Assembly: GCF_042477335.2 (NCBI RefSeq)
Contig: NC_091263.1
Span: 74,946,501 to 75,010,500, forward strand
Length of the DNA: 64,000 nt
DNA from: Ovis canadensis
Lineage: Eukaryota > Chordata > Mammalia > Artiodactyla > Bovidae
Reading direction: 5' to 3'
Shown one piece after another: positions 25,671-40,600 of the stretch. The number at the start of each line of letters is the position of its first letter. Position 1 is the stretch's first letter. A program made the translations under genes and the position numbers. Below the pieces are notes generated by a model that searched no databases, was not told where the DNA came from, and saw only the letters and a list, made by a program, of their open reading frames with translations.

Positions 25671-28600
25671 ATGTGCAGCCTCCAAGCGCTGTGCTCTGGC
25701 CTGCCCCTGCGACCCCTCCCGGAGAACCGGGGCCGGCGGGCCGGGGTGCCCCACGCCCCAGTCAGGACCCCCGGCCTCAGCCCCCGTGAGGAGCAGGTGA
25801 GAGGCTGGGCCCCCCGCCCCGCAGGACTGCTTGCCCTCTGGGAGGTTCGGGAGGGCTTTGCCCACCAGCTGCTGCCTGCCAGCCTGGCCCTGGGGGCACC
25901 CACTGAGGCCTGGCATGCTGCAGTCCCCCACGTCAGCCTCCACCGCACCCGCCTCCCTCCTCCCGGCTGCCCGGGGGGTGTCGGCCTCTGGCCCCCACTG
26001 ACCGAGGGTCCCTGAGGCTCTAGGTCACGGGTGGGCGCCATCACCTCAACCTTGGGCCCCCAGGGCCCAGGGGGCCTGCTGCCCGCTCCTCCCGGGAGCA
26101 CCCGCTGGCCTGGGGACCGGGGAGGAATGGGTAGGTGGATCCCTGCACCTCCTCCTTCCCGCTGGTGTTTGCTCTTTGACCCGGTCTTTGACACCGAGCT
26201 CCTAAATCGGCTTCAGTTCCCTGGGTGGTGGGGGCTCCTGGCGGGGCTAGTCACCGGGCCCAGACCCTGATTGCACGCTGGGCCTTTCGGCCCCACCCGC
26301 AGCCTCCCGAGAGGGGTGGAGGCCAGGGAACCAGGGAATGGGTCCTTGCAAGGCCGCTCCCCAGGGTCCGACCGTCCGGGTCCGTGAAACGGAGCGGGTG
26401 CTGGGGTGAGGGGCACACCTCGGAGCTCCCCCCAACCCCGGTTCCTGCCCATCAGCTCACCCTTTGTCACATCCTTTCAGTACAAAACCCACGGAGAGAG
26501 TGTCCTGAGCTCTAGGGGCAGCACTAACAGATTACAAACCCGAGGGGCTGGGACCCCCAGTTCTCACTGGTTGTTCACGAGCACCGGTGACGACTGGGGT
26601 GTGTGATCGAGGGCTGAAGTGAGGGTGTCTCGTGGGCCCGAACCTTCAGCCTGTGGCCGGGGTCTGGGGGGACTCTGGTCGACAGTGCCCCAGTGGGACC
26701 GAACGGAGGGCCGCCAGTGGGGTGAGGGGAGAGGAGGGCCCTGGAGGAAACACACATTCAGTCCCCAGGGGGAATGCCTGCGGGAGGACCCCTGGGGCTC
26801 TCCTGGACCATCCCAAACCTGGCACGGCGTCCTCGGCCACAACCGTCATGCTTTCCTGGGGCCGCTTTTCTGCTTTATTTAAATGGCCCTTTGAATTCAA
26901 CATCAGCCTTTAAAGGTAGTTATAAGAGACACGCAAGTCGCACGCTGTAACATTCTGCGATTCGTGGCGTCTCCTTCCAGACACATCCTGGTGCGCGGAA
27001 GTTGTGTGCGTCCTTCTTGAATCTCTAAGTGGGAGCTGTCCGCGCAGGCTGATCTTCATCAGTGTGGGGTTGTGGTTGGAGTTCATGGTTTGGATGAATG
27101 GAAACACGCTCCCCTCTTAGTTCTCTGGAGAGTACTAGTTGTTGAGTTGCTCAGTCGTGTCCGACTCTTTGCGATGGACCACAGCACGCCAGGCCTCCCT
27201 GTCCATCACCAACTCCCGGACTTTACTCAAACTCATGTCCCTTGAGCTGGCGATGCCGTCCAGCCATCTCATCCGCTGTCGTCCCCTCCTCACGCCTGCA
27301 GCCTTGCCCAGCATCAGGGTCTTCCCCCGGGACTCAGGTCTCCGCATCAGGGGCCTGAGTACGGGAGCTTCTGTAGGTAGACTGCTGTTCGCCTGCAGAG
27401 TGTGCTCGGCTGTGGTGCGGAGGGGGAGTCCTCTCACATCCGTTAGAATCGTCCCTGGCATCCCCCGCCCCCATGCAGCTGCTCTTGGTGACCTCTCCCC
27501 GAACCACACCCCACCCTCAGGGGGCTGTGCGGGACCTCACACCCCAGGTCCGAAGACCTCCCACCACTGCAGAGACACCGCCCGCAGCTTCTGGAGAGCA
27601 GGGCCCAGTGGGGCTCACTTCTGGGTCTTCAGTGACGCCAGAGTCGTCTGCTGAGTGGATGAACAGGGGTGTGTGCCGAACCAGTGCCCTGAAAGAGCTC
27701 AGTGGGCAGAAGAAACGTAGAAAGGCTTCTTGGAGGAGCTGGTCTTGGTGCCAGGGGCAAGGTTCCCAGACTGGGGAATCTGAGCGGGAGGCTATTCTGG
27801 AGGTCATGAGTGACCACGTGGAGACGGTCCTGGGCAGAGCAAACTGGGGTGGACGAGCCCTGTGTAGGCCCAAGCTGGGTGAGGACCTGGGAAGCCAGGC
27901 CCGGCCTGGTCACAGAGAGGCTGAATGCCACCCCTGGGCACTGTGTTGGGCAGGGCTAGCCTGCTGCATGGCCTGCTGCCCGGCCCGCTGCCCACAGAGA
28001 GCGAGGCCCACGTGGAGCTGGGGGGACAGACACCCTGCATGGAAGCTGTAAGCGTGGAGGTGGTCATTCCGGCCACTGGCCCTGGGCAGCGCCTGCGTGC
28101 CGGGTGCTGCCCACGTCCACTCGGCCGGGTCCCGAGTCAGCCCTGTGAGGTGGTGCCTCCTGCTTGTCTTCTGAAAGAGGAGGTGCAGCTCAGAGGGGTG
28201 TGTGTGCGGGTCGGGGACCCGCAGGGACAGACTGGGGTGCAGGGGTCTGGGCCCCGAGGCACAGTCTCTGGAGAGGCTCCCCCGCCCCGCCAGGAAGAGC
28301 CTGACTCACAGTCTGGACCTGGCGGGTCTGGCCTCACTTCGGCCCTGTTCTGGTGAGGACCCCATGGGGCTGGGCTCCAGGGGTGTGGGGGCTCAGACAG
28401 GCCCAGCCTATCAGATCGTTAGGAAACGAAGCAGAAGAAGCCAGCGGCCGGCGGGACGTGCTCGGGCCCATGTAGTAAGATCAAGCCCCCCACCAGGGAG
28501 GGTGCCTGTGCGCCTGTGACGTGTTGCTTTTGAAACTCCTCTGTCAATGTTTGTTTTCGCTTGCAAGCTCTGATTATAGGCTGTTCACTGATTTAAAAAG

Positions 28601-31600
28601 AAACACGCCGTCTCTGTGTCATGGGCCAGACATGGCCTTGAAGGGCTTGACCTCCAGCTCATGCTGGGCCCCGCCTGCCCTTGAGCCTGAGCCTGCAGCT
28701 TCCTGCCGCGTGCCCTCCCGTGCCGCCCCCCCTCCGTGCCCCCCGTGCCCCTCCCACCCTGTCACCCCGTCGCTGCGTGTAGCTTGCACGTTCCTCCTCG
28801 GGGCCCTCCTGTCGTGCATGGCTCCCTCCCTAGAGCGTTGGGCCAGCAGTGGCTCCGGGAACAGGCCACAAGCTGGACTCAGAGACACTGCGGTGGGCCC
28901 ACCCGAGCCCACCCGAGGCGCCCGACCCCTGGGTGAGCCTGGGAGACCCCGCGGGCAGATTCCCAGCCACCTTTTGCGAGGGAGACACACACGTTTCTGA
29001 TCGCCTTTCCCCGGAGAGCAGGAGCCATGTGCCTTTATTCCACGTTGAAGTCGCCCAGGGACTCGCCATGCAAACCTTTCAAGTTCCCCTCACTCCTGAG
29101 CTGGGGTTTCCTCGCTGCCCTTCTCGCCCTCGACTTCTTCCAGAATCATCTTTCCCCCACCCTTCCCACGCACCCCTCGGCCCCCAGGGGCATGCTTGAT
29201 GTGCGGTGCTAGACTTTGGGCGCACAGGGCAGGCTGTCCCCACCCCGGGCCTCTGTCCTCAGCCCCACGGGCACCTGGCTCTGGCTGGCCTGGCTGTCTG
29301 TCTCTGGGGAGGCCCTCTGCCCTGCCCACGAGCTGGTGCCTCAGGCTCCTCTCCTGTCGCCTCCACCATTCTGGTCAGAGTCTTGTCCGAGGCTCGAGCT
29401 CCCTGCCCCCTCGGTAGATGTGTTCGATGAATACGTTCACACCAGCTCCTTATCGCACTCCCTAAAGGAGTTTGTTGTGCATTGTTGGCTGGTTGAATGC
29501 ATGGCCTCAGTGTCCATCCCTGACACCCGGGTGTCACCCCACTCCCCCGCCTGCAGGCCTCTGCCGGGTACTGGGAGGGAGAGAGCAGGGGAGGGGCGTC
29601 TGGCGGGACCCCTGCCCTCCTTGAGCCCAGGGGAGACTAAGAAGCAAGGGAACAAACCCACTCTGGAGCATGTGGAGACGCTCAGCCCGGGGAGGGGCCC
29701 CCAGGGAAGGCAAGCAGCACCTCCCACTGTAGCCCAGGCCACAGGCCATGTCCCTCTCTGGCCCTTGCTGGGGCTCAAGCGGCCTGGTGCCCGGTGAGCA
29801 CACAGAGGGAGGGACTGGAAGGCTGCCAACAGAGAGCTGGAGGGCAATCAGGGAAGGCTTCCTGCAGGAGGTGACGGGGAATGGCCTGGGGTGCGAGCTG
29901 GGCAGTCTCGGGGCTGGGCCCTGGGCCTCCTGAGTGGAGCAGGGGCACATCTGGAGGGCAGAGCTCGGCCTGGAGCCTGCACACCCTGCCGCCCTCACCG
30001 CCTCCCCCCGCACCGCCCTGCCAGCTGGCGCTGAAGAACGCCCTCCGCTACTTCCCCCCGGACGTCCAGGAGGTGCTGGCCCCCGAGTTCGCCCAGGAGC
30101 TGCGGCTCTACGGCCACGTCTACATGTACCGCTTCTGCCCCGACCTGGAGATGAGGTGAGTGCCGCGGGCTGGGCCTGTCCCCCTGGAGCACAGACCTTG
30201 CTGTGGAGTGTGCCTCCTCCAGGCTGCGGCCTGTCTGGTGGTGTGGAGGGGCTGGCCCAGAGCACCTCCTGCTGGTGGCAGCTCCAAGGGGTGGCTCCTT
30301 CTGGTGATGCCAGGGCTGGCCGTCCACACCGGCAGGGCCAGGGGCCGGGCCGCGACGAGGCAGGACCCGACATTCCAGGCGCCTGCCCCTCGACTGGCCT
30401 GGCAGCTAGACCCCTTGCAGGGCCTACCCGGTGGAGCAATATCCCTGCCGGACGAGGGCGGCTGCAGCCATCATGCTCATGATCATGAACAACCTGGACC
30501 CAGCCGTGGCACAGGTAACAGCCCGGGCGTGCGGGCGGGGTCGGCAGTGGGAGGTCGGCGTGCGAGACACACCCAGCTCACTCATGGCAAGCGTTCTGCT
30601 TGGAGGCAGTGGCGGATTCGGGGTGTACGCAAGTCGCTCAGTCGTGTCCAACTCTTCGCGACCCATGGACTATACAGTCTCCAGGCCAGAGCACTGGAGT
30701 GGGTAGCCTTTTCCTTCTCCAGGGGATCTTCCCGACCCAGGAATCGAGCCTGGGTCTCCTGCATTGCAGGCAGATTCTTTACCAGCTGAGCTATGAGGGA
30801 AGCCCCGAGGGAAGCTGCAAAGCCAGAGCGGGGAGGGCTCCTCGCGTCCCCCGGGCGCCTCGCCGTCTCCCGGGCACCCCTCTTTGGTCGTTACGACAGC
30901 ATCAGCACCACGACACCAGCCTTGGCGTCAGAAGGTGTCACTGTACGTCTGATGCGTGCGTGCTTAGTCACTCAGTCGTGTCCGACTGTCTGCGACCCCC
31001 TGGACTGCAGCCTGCCAGGCTCCTCTGTCCCTAAAATTCTCCAGGCCAGAACACGGGAGTGGGTAGCCACGTGAGAACTGGAAGGGAACAGACTGAACGC
31101 TGTGGTTGGCTGCAGTACATTCGAAACACCACGACGTGTAATCAGTATAAAAGCAAGGTGTCTCGTAGCGTTCTTTCCCTACCAAGTCCTCGAAACCAGC
31201 GGTGGGTGTCCTGCCTAGAGCTTGCCCTGTGGGCCGTGGCTCCAGGCGCAGAGGCTGCTGACAGAGCAGGCCTCTGGCCGTGCTGGTCCACGCAGGTCTG
31301 GCCACACGTGCCTGTGCCGGCATCCTTGCGCGCCAGCCCGTTCTGCAGCGGCCTCTGCAAGAGAGGACAGCCTTCAGGGGGACCTGAGAGTTTGCTGGAG
31401 AGCAGGAGGGTCCCAGGATGTGAGCGCTCTGCTGAGCCCTGACCGGGTCACCCCCCCAGCCCCCAACTCCTCCTCCAAGGGCCATCAGCCACTTGGCAGG
31501 CGGCCATGACCCCTGAACCCTGCCAAGCTGGGGGCCTCCTTCCCCACACCCCCATCTCAAGTGGCCCCGCATCGTCTACAGTTTCCTCAGGAGCTCGTGA

Positions 31601-34600
31601 CCTACGGAGGAAACGGGCAAGTGTTCAGCAACTGGGCGCAGGTATGGACCCCGGACTGTGTGGGCAGGCGGGGGGGTGGGCACCACAGGCCTGTCCACCA
31701 CCTACCTCCGCCCCGGCCTCTGGCCTGGAAGCGCCTTGCAGACTGGCTCTGGGGCTCGGGCTCTGCCTCCCTGATGCCCGAGAGCCCAGAGGCCAGAGGT
31801 CCTGTGGTGGGGCCACTGGAGGGGAGTCGGGGGCCTCGTGGGGGACTTGGGCCAGTGTGGGGACGCCCCTCACCACCCCGTGCCTTGTTCTCCTGCAGTT
31901 CTGGCTGACAATGTCCTACTTGGCCCAAATGACGGAGGAGCAGACGCTGGCCATGTACAGCGGACACCCGCTTGGCCTTTTCCCCAGCAGCCCCGAGGCC
32001 CCCAGGCTGGTCATCACCAATGGGATGGTGGGTCCCGGGGCTGCAGGGAGGCCCAGCCACCACCTGCCCGCCGAGCTGTCACCCCCGAAAGCCACGGCGC
32101 GGCCCCCAGCCCTCCGCCCGCCCCTCTCTTGCAGGTCATTCCCAACTACTCCTCCAGGACAGACTACGAGAAGCTCTTTGCCATGGGGGTTACCATGTGA
32201 GTACTGTCGGTTCATAGCCAGGCCCTCTGGTTAAGGCAGAGCAGCAATCGTGGCCTCAGCTCCGAAACACCCTCACCATCAAAACGCTATAGCACGATTC
32301 CGTATTTACACGTTTCCTGCTCATTTTCGTGGATGTCCCTGCGATTTTTATACATGTGTGAGTGAGCAGACGTGCAATTTGAATCCTACTTTTTGCAAGG
32401 ACTCAGGTCCTGGCTGCACAGGGGGCGTGGTGATGGCTCTGGCCCCTGAGCTGTGTGAGAATGGATGGGACATTGCCTGAGTGGATGGGACCCCAGGGGA
32501 GCGCGCCCCGTGGCGGGCTCTGCCTGCCTCCCTGGTGGGTGTGTATCGTGTTGGCATAATTGTTCTATTCCCGCAAGCTTGTACCGCAAGGGTAACCCAT
32601 GCGCCATTTATCAGAAGAGGAAGTGGAGGTTCCCGGAGGCCCTGTGCTTGGCCCAAGTTCTGGGATTGGCTCGGAGTCTGGATGTGTGAGCTCCAGGATC
32701 CGCCCTCAATCCAGAGGAGAGAAGGGACTGGGGAGGCTGCTGGGGGCAGGTGGACCGGGTCCTCGCAGTCCTCGGGGAGCGCAGACACTCTCTTCTCCCG
32801 CCACGTGGCCGCTGACGCCGATGCTGAACAGCCACCGCCTGGCACACGTGGGCGCCTCCTCCCATGATCTAGCCTAGAGCGCCCAGCAGGCAGGGGGCTC
32901 CTGTTCTGTGGCCCGCCGAACCAGCTGCTGACTGGCAGAGAGAGGGGCTCCTGCAGCCCGCAACGGGGCTCACTGCGGGAGCTGATGTGTGGAGAGGTCC
33001 CCATTGGCCTGGTCGTCAGAATGGGCCCTTTGTGTAAACAACAGCGACCTCTCGAGCGCTGTGCCCCGACTCTGCCGGAAACTAGGGGACTGGCCTTTCC
33101 TACAGGCGTCTGTTTTGCCTAATTAATGAGCTCATGTCTGGCTGCGCGTGTGTGCGGGCTTCCTCCGGTGCCTCGAGCAGGGATTGCTCGCTGCGGCAGC
33201 TCCGGGGCACGCGGGCCTGGGTGGTGGCTTCGGGAGCTGAGGCTTGTGGACTCACCTGCCCTGAGTCACGTGGGATCCTTCTGGGCCTGGGATCAGACCC
33301 ACGCCCCCGCCTTGGCAGGGACCAGCAGGGAAGTGCCTCCTTTTGTTGTTTAAGCACGAAGCACGTGGGGGCGACAGAGCTCCTTAGACCCCAGGGAGTG
33401 GGGCAGGGAGGCGCCACTCCAGCTCACGCCCCTGCGTATGCGGGCAGGTACGGCCAGATGACGGCAGGCAGTTACTGCTACATCGGCCCCCAGGGCATCG
33501 TCCATGGCACGGTGGTGAGTGGCAGGCTGCGGGGCCGTGGGACTGGGGGGTGGGATGAGCGAGCGTGGTGGTGACTCCTCCCTCTCCCCCCACAGCTCAC
33601 TGTGCTGAACGCGGGGCGGCGCTACCTAGGGCTCCAGGACCTGGCGGGCAAGGTCTTTGTCACCTCCGGGCTGGGCGGCATGAGTGGGGCTCAGGCCAAA
33701 GCTGCTGTCATCGTGGGGTGCATCGGTGTGATCGCAGAGGTGAGCCCGCAGGAGCAGCCCCCCACCCCATCGAGAGCCCCCCGGCTGCTCTCACCCTGCC
33801 TGCTCTTGCCTCTGCCCTCCCAAATCCTCCCATCCCAGTGTGGGTCCCCACAGCAGCAGACACACCTGCCTTCCAAGTGCCCATCACTGCCAGGCCCGGA
33901 GCCACGCTCCCAGGACGCACGCTCCCAGGACCCAGCCTCCCTTGCCTTGGGGCCCTGGGGTCCAGCCAGGAGATAGTAAACCTGTGAATAAGTGAGCAGA
34001 GACCCCACACACACACCCCGCCGCATCTGGACAGAGCTGTCGGGTTAGGGGGAAGAGTGGATGAGGGCCAACATCTATAGGGTCTCTTGAGCTTCCCTCC
34101 TGGATACAAAGTGGCTTCCCCAGCTCCAGCCACCTCGTCTATATTCAAGGCAGACAGAAGGGGAAATGCCAGCTATGGCTGACGCTAGCAGGAAAATAAT
34201 GCTTTAGAAACTTGTTTTACCACGTTGGTCAGGATGGGCTCACGTGGATGTTGTCATCTACAAGGGTGGAGGGAAGGCGTGAGAGGGCAGTTGGGATTAG
34301 CTGGGAGCAGAGCGTCTCCCTGAGTGAAATCAGGGTTTGCTGACTTGGAGGCGGGAGGCAGCTGACAGCAGCTCGTAGGGTCCGCCCCGCCCTGTCGGGA
34401 AGGGGGTGATCTTCACCCCTGCCCCGTGGTCCCAGGTGGATGGCGCGGCGCTCATGAAACGCCACAGGCAAGGCTGGCTGATGGAAGTGACTGACAGCTT
34501 GGACCACTGTATCGGAAGACTCAGGTGTGACGCCTGGTGCCGGGGGAGAGTGGGCTGGGAACCCTCGATTTCTGCTTCTCACTGTTGGCTCCTGGGAATG

Positions 34601-37600
34601 TGGAGTGGCCCGGGTGTGTCCACGCCGCCCACACACGCAGCCTCACAGACATCCGTCGTCCTGTGGGTGACCCCCCAGCTCAGCCACAGTTTGGCAAAGA
34701 CTGTGTTTTGGGTTTCTCCCTTCTGTGCCTCAGTGTCCAGCCCACAGCCTGGCACACAGGAGGTGCTGCTCGAAGCTGCTGAATCTCCACAGGATCCATC
34801 CGGACCCGCGGCTCCTCCCCAGGGGGGCCAAGGCTGGTGCGGGGTCCCGGGACCCTTCCCAGCTGCATGCCATCTGCTGAGATTTCTCCATGGGGACAGG
34901 CAGGGCCACCGGGAGGCCGCTCCTCAGATGCTGTCTTTGAAGCATTCTCTCAACTGACTGCTCTGCAGAGCTGAGCCCCTCTTGTGTGGGGAGTTCTCCT
35001 CGGCACAGAGGGCGTCACCTGCTGTGATTGGAGCTGCCCAGGGGCGCAAGGGGGCTTAGGGGACACTGTCCAGAAACACAGAGTTTAAGAGATGCTCCTG
35101 TTACTGAGACTGGAGACTCTTTTGACACAGATCTTTGAAAACTTGCTGAAAACCTTGCATTAATTACTGGAGAAATTCTAAACTCCTCGTGTGGCAGAGA
35201 GGGTCTTAACCTGGTCTGGCTCTGACCCTGTGGGTGCATCTGGAACACAGGTGCACACGGACACACTCGCACACACGTGCACACACGTGCACACACGCAC
35301 ACGCCACACTTGCACACGCACACGCCACACTCGCACACATGCACACGTGCCACACTTGCACACGCACACACTCGCACACACACGCCACACACACCACACT
35401 CGCACACACACTCGCACACACACTCGCACACGCACACACACACGCCACACTCTCATGCTCATGGACACACACACACTCACACACGTCCAACCACTGTGAC
35501 GTTTCTGTCATCTCTGAATTTTGTCGTCTCACTCACACAACGGTTAACTCCCGCAGCCGCACAGAAGCACACACAGAAGTCCAAATCAGAATAACAACCG
35601 ATTCCGCAGCCGCTTTGATGATTTCAGGTCTCCTGTTCCCCAGACATGCTGTAGTTTTTCCAAATCAGGGTTAGAATCATCTCTCAAACCGTCTGCAACT
35701 TGAGGATCGCCTTGAGCGACTTCTACCAAGATCCCTGTCAGAGCCCCAGAAGCAAGGGCCCGAATGCTCCGGATGGAATTCCAGGCCTGGGGGAGGCGGG
35801 GGGGCAGCTCCTCTGTCAGCCAGTCCTCAGTGAGGGGCCCCCGGTCCGCTGTGCCCCTCGGCTGGGGGCCTCGTAGGTCCCCAGCCCTACACTCACACGG
35901 TGCTGTGGGCGCCCCCCAGGCCTCTGCGTCCTCGCCAGCTGGGCACCAGGGTGCGGGGTGTTGGGGTGTTGCCCTGGGCAGGTGTGACGGGGCCGCCTGT
36001 CCTGCCGCTTGCAGGGAAGCAAGGAAGAGGAGGGAGGTGCTCAGCCTCGGTTACCATGGCAACGTGGTGGACCTCTGGTGAGTGGGGGGCTGGCCACCTT
36101 GAGGGCCCCCGGTGAGCCCTTGGCCGCGGCCCCGTTACTGGCCCGGGGCTCCTGGCTGTCGCGGCCCTGATCCTGGCACAGCTCGCAGCAGACCCCCCCC
36201 AACCCCCGCCAGGGGGTGCAGGATGAGCCTCAGGCCTGGCTACGGAGCCTGTGACCGGGCACACCGTGTGCCCTCCTGGCTGGACCCTGAGCTCGGGTGC
36301 TGGCACTACCCGGCCTGACCGGTCGTCTCCCCGCAGGGAGCGCCTGGTCCATGAACTGGACACGACGGGGGAACTCCTGGTGGACCTGGGCTCCGACCAG
36401 ACGTCCTGCCACAACCCGTTCAACGGTGGCTACTACCCTGTGCAGCTGAGCTTCGCAGAGGCCCAGAGCCTCATGGCCTCTGACCCCACTGCCTTCAAAG
36501 GCCTGGTCCAGGAGAGGTGAGGCGGGCCGGGGCTGCCCGCACAAGGGGTGGGGGCGCACACGGCCTGCTGGGGCTGTGGACGGGGTGGCCCCGGCCTCCG
36601 CCTGGTTCTCCCACAGCCAGCTGTGTGGCCTGTGCCAGACCCTTAATCTCTCTGCTCCTGTGTCCCCGCCTCTGTCAGGGTCATGAGGGTACTATTCCAT
36701 GGGGATACTGGGGACAGGCTGAGGTGACATTTGCAAAGCACTGGGGCAGCTGCAGCACCTACGGCCTCTAAGCAGATGCTGGTAGGGGGCAGCCTGGGGC
36801 GCTTCCAGAAGAGGTCACTGCTTGTTCAGCACGGAGCCCGGGCCCCCGCGCCTGGCTGGCTGGGACCTGTAGGCACTAGCTGAGTGACTGCCTGCTGTGT
36901 CTCCCGTGAACGGGGAGAGGCTCTGAGGAACCCCAGGGGTGGGGGGCTTCCCAGTGGGAGGCACTGGAGGTGGAGCAGGCAGGGGCGGGGTCAGCAGGGG
37001 AGGAGTCAGGTGGGGTCAGGAGGAGTGGAGTCAGAAGGGGAGGAGTCCAATGGGGTGCAGTCACGAGGGGAGGAGTCAGGAGAGGTGGAGTCAGAAGGGG
37101 AGGGGGTCCGATGGGGTGGAGTCCGTAGCAAGCAGAGTCAGGAGGGGAGGAGTCAGAAGCGATAGAGTCAGGAGGGGAGGAGTCAGAAGGGGGTGGAGTC
37201 AGGAGGGGAGGAGTCTGAAAGGGTGGAGTCAGGAGAGGAGGAGTCAGATGGGGTGGAGTCAGGAGGGGAGGAGTCAGGAGAGGTGGAGTCAGAAGGGGAG
37301 GGGGTCCGATGGGGAGGAGTCTGAAGGGGAGGAGTCTGAAAGGGTGGAGTCAGGAGGGGAGGAGTCAGGAGGGGAGGAGTCAGAGGAGGAGTCTGATGGG
37401 GTGGAGACCAGAGGGGAGGAGTCATAAGGGGTGGAGTCAGGAGGGGAGGAGTCATAAGGGGTGGAGTCAGGAGGGGAGGAGTCAGGAGAGGTGGAATCAG
37501 AAGGGGAGGGGGTCCGATGGGGAGGAGTCTGAGGGGAGGAGTCTGAAAGGGTGGAGTCAGGTGGGGAGGAGTCCTATGGGGAGGAGTCCGAAGCAAGCAG

Positions 37601-40600
37601 AGTCCGAAGGGCCGGTGTCAGCGAGCTGTGGTGCTCTCGCTGGCGCTGACTGCTGACTGCTCCTTTGCAGCCTGCGGAGGCACGTGTCAGCCATCAACAG
37701 GCTGGCCCGGGAGCACTTCTTCTTTTGGGACTACGGCAACGCCTTCCTCCTGGAGGCCCAGAGAGCCGGTGAGAGAGGCAGGAGGGGCGTGGACACACTC
37801 GCCTCGCGGCAGGCCCGGCCATCCCGTCAATGCGGCCAGCAGGAAGGGCCCTGGCATGCCTCTGCCTCGCCGGGCCTCGGTCTCTCCAGGTGATTCTGGC
37901 CCCGTCTGTGTGCACAGGGGCCGACGTGGGGAAGCCGGGCGCCAACAGGACAGAGTTCCGCTACCCTTCCTACGTCCAGCACATCATGGGGTGAGTGGGG
38001 ACGCTCCCGGCGTCTGTCCTTATACGCACAGGTCCTTAGCCTGCTCATACTGCCCAGGCTGCCTGCTGAGACCTATGCTTGATCCCAAGTGGCCACGGCC
38101 TGGGTGATGGGGTTTCCACCCCAACAGGCCGGGGGAGAGGAGCTGGAAACGTGAGAGTCTGTGGAGGGCCTCAGGGAGAGCACGGGGATGGGGGCCATGC
38201 CTGAGTCACCTCCGGCGAACACCCCAACCTACGGGTGCTCAGGGCTGACCCCCCCAGGCCCTGCACGCTGTGGCCGAGGAGCTGTGCATCCCCCAGGCGC
38301 GCCCCAGCCCTGAGCGGGTGACCGAGGGCCCGATCCCTGCAGCCCTTGTGCCTTCCTGGCCACCGGGGGCCTGAACTCGCCGGGACAGGGCAGCTGCTGC
38401 AGGGAGAGGACAGGGTGGAGTCCGGGCTGGGGCAGCCGGGCAGGGCGGGAAGCCCCCGGGTCTGCAGCAGAGGGGACCCCAGCGGGGGCTGGGGGTGGTG
38501 AGAGAGGCCAGCACCCTTCTCAGATTCACCGTGGGAGGGGACAGGGCCAGAGTGGGGCCACGACCACAGGCCTGGGGGTGATTCCCCAGGGGGCAACCGG
38601 AAGGGAGCCCAGCAGAGGCTGGGTGGGCACGAAGCCTAGGGAAGGCCTGCGCCCCTCTGCCTGGAGCCCCCTCGAAGGCCGGCTCACAGCAAACGGGGCC
38701 GTTTCTGTTTATTGCGCGTTCTCCCGGGTGCTGCCTGGTGTTCGGGCTGTCTCTAACCTCGGTTTAGGAAGTTCTGCTTGTCTGTGTCCCGGCTCCCTGC
38801 TCCTGCAGCCAGAGAAGCTGCAGCTCTGGGAGGGACGCTGTGGTGATGGAGGGGGCAGGCAGGGTGGGGACCGCTGCACGTGCTGGTTGAGAGGCTCCGA
38901 CTCACGACACAGGCCCCTGCGCATATGCCCACTTCATGCACTTCATGCCTTCACCCCGTCAGTTCTGGAGCATCTGCGGCCTCCCTGACCTTGGACCATG
39001 CCGACCCCAGCCCCAGCCCGGCCAGCCCCAGGTGACGAGCCATCTGCCTTTTCAGGGACATCTTCTCCCAGGGCTTTGGGCCCTTCCGCTGGGTGTGCAC
39101 CTCGGGGGACCCCCAGGACCTGGCGGTCACAGATCGGCTGGCCACGTCTGCGTTGGAGGAGATTGTTGCTGCCGGAGGTGAGGCTGCCGGTTGGAGATGC
39201 TGACGTGTGGCTGGCCCCCTGGCTGGCAGTGCTGGGAGCCTGGACACAGGGTCCCCGCCTGGCACCGTGGGCACAGGGCACGTTCTCAGGGGCTGCCTGT
39301 CGACGGTGCTCGGCCCCCTGTAGCCGGCCCTGTGCTGCTGCCTCCGCGTGTCCAGGCCACTCTGCTGTCTCCACGTCAGAGCTGCCCCAGGCCGTCTGTG
39401 GACACAGCGTGGCTCTGCCCCGCCCTGGGTGGCCCCGGCCCAGCTGAAGACCCTCCTTGTGTAGTGGGCGGGGCAAGAGGGCGCACTCACTTTACCGCAC
39501 CTCCCCGGCTGCCTGCTTGTCACAGCTCCTGCCCTGTTGCTCTGTGGCTTCTCCCTGGGCCCAGGCAGCCTTCTCTGGGGCTGGTGGGTCAGCCTTTGCA
39601 GCTTGTTGTAAATCCTCTGGGCCCAGTTTCACCCTGCCGCCCACATCTGGGTTGAGTGGGCTCAGTGGCAGGGGCTTAGGGTCAGGGGACCCAGGAGGAG
39701 CGCCTGATGGGCGGGGCCGCCTTGTGGGTGGGGCCATCTTGTGGGCGGGACCACCCCACTGGCTTCGGAGGAAGCTGAGGCAGCTCAGTTCAGTTCAGTT
39801 GCTCAGTTGCGTCCAACTCTGTGACCCCATTGACTGCGGCATGCCAGGCTTCCCTGTCCATCACCAACACCAGGAGCTTGCTCAAACTCATGTCCATCGA
39901 GTCAGTGATGCCATCCAACCATCTCATCCTCTGTCGTCTCCTTCTCCTCCCGCCTTCAATCTTTCCCAGCATCAAGGTCTTTTCCAATGAGTCAGTTCTT
40001 CGCATCAGGTAGCCAAAGGTTTGGAGTTTCAGCTTCAGCTGAACATTCAATGAACATTCCAATGAACATTCAGGACTTATTTCCTTTAAGATGGACTGTT
40101 TGGATCTCCTTGCAGTCCAAGGGACTCTCAAGAGTCTTCTCAAACACCACAATTCAAAAGCATCAATTCTTTGGTGCTCAGCTTTCTTGATAGTTCAACT
40201 CTCACATCCATACATGACTGAAAAAACCATAGCTTTGACTAGACGGATCTTTGTTGGCAAAGTAATGTCTCTGCTTTCTCATATGCTGTCTAGGTTGGTC
40301 ATAGCTTTTCTTCCAAGGAGCAAGCGTCTTTTAATTTCTTGGCTGCAGTCACCATCTGCAGTGATTTTGGAGCCTCCCAAAATAAAGTCTGACACTGTCT
40401 CCACTGTTTCCCCACCCATTTCCCATGAAGTGATGAAACTGGATGCCATGGTCTTCGTTTTCTGAATGTTGAGTTTCAAGCCAACTTTTTCACTCTTCTC
40501 TTTCACTTTCATCAAGAGGCTCTTTAGTTCTTCACTTTCTGCCAGAAGGGTGGTGTCATCTGCATATCTGAGGTTACTGATTTTTCTCCCGGCAATCTTG

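Noticed and set aside
35178-35674. Cys/Val-rich and His/Thr-rich frames at 35.2-35.6 kb
   Set aside because: They translate a CA-rich microsatellite inside UROC1 intron 9.
36939-37656. Gly/Ser/Glu-rich and Pro/Thr-rich repeat proteins predicted on both strands in UROC1 intron 11
   Set aside because: Pure consequence of the minisatellite periodicity inside a well-defined intron.
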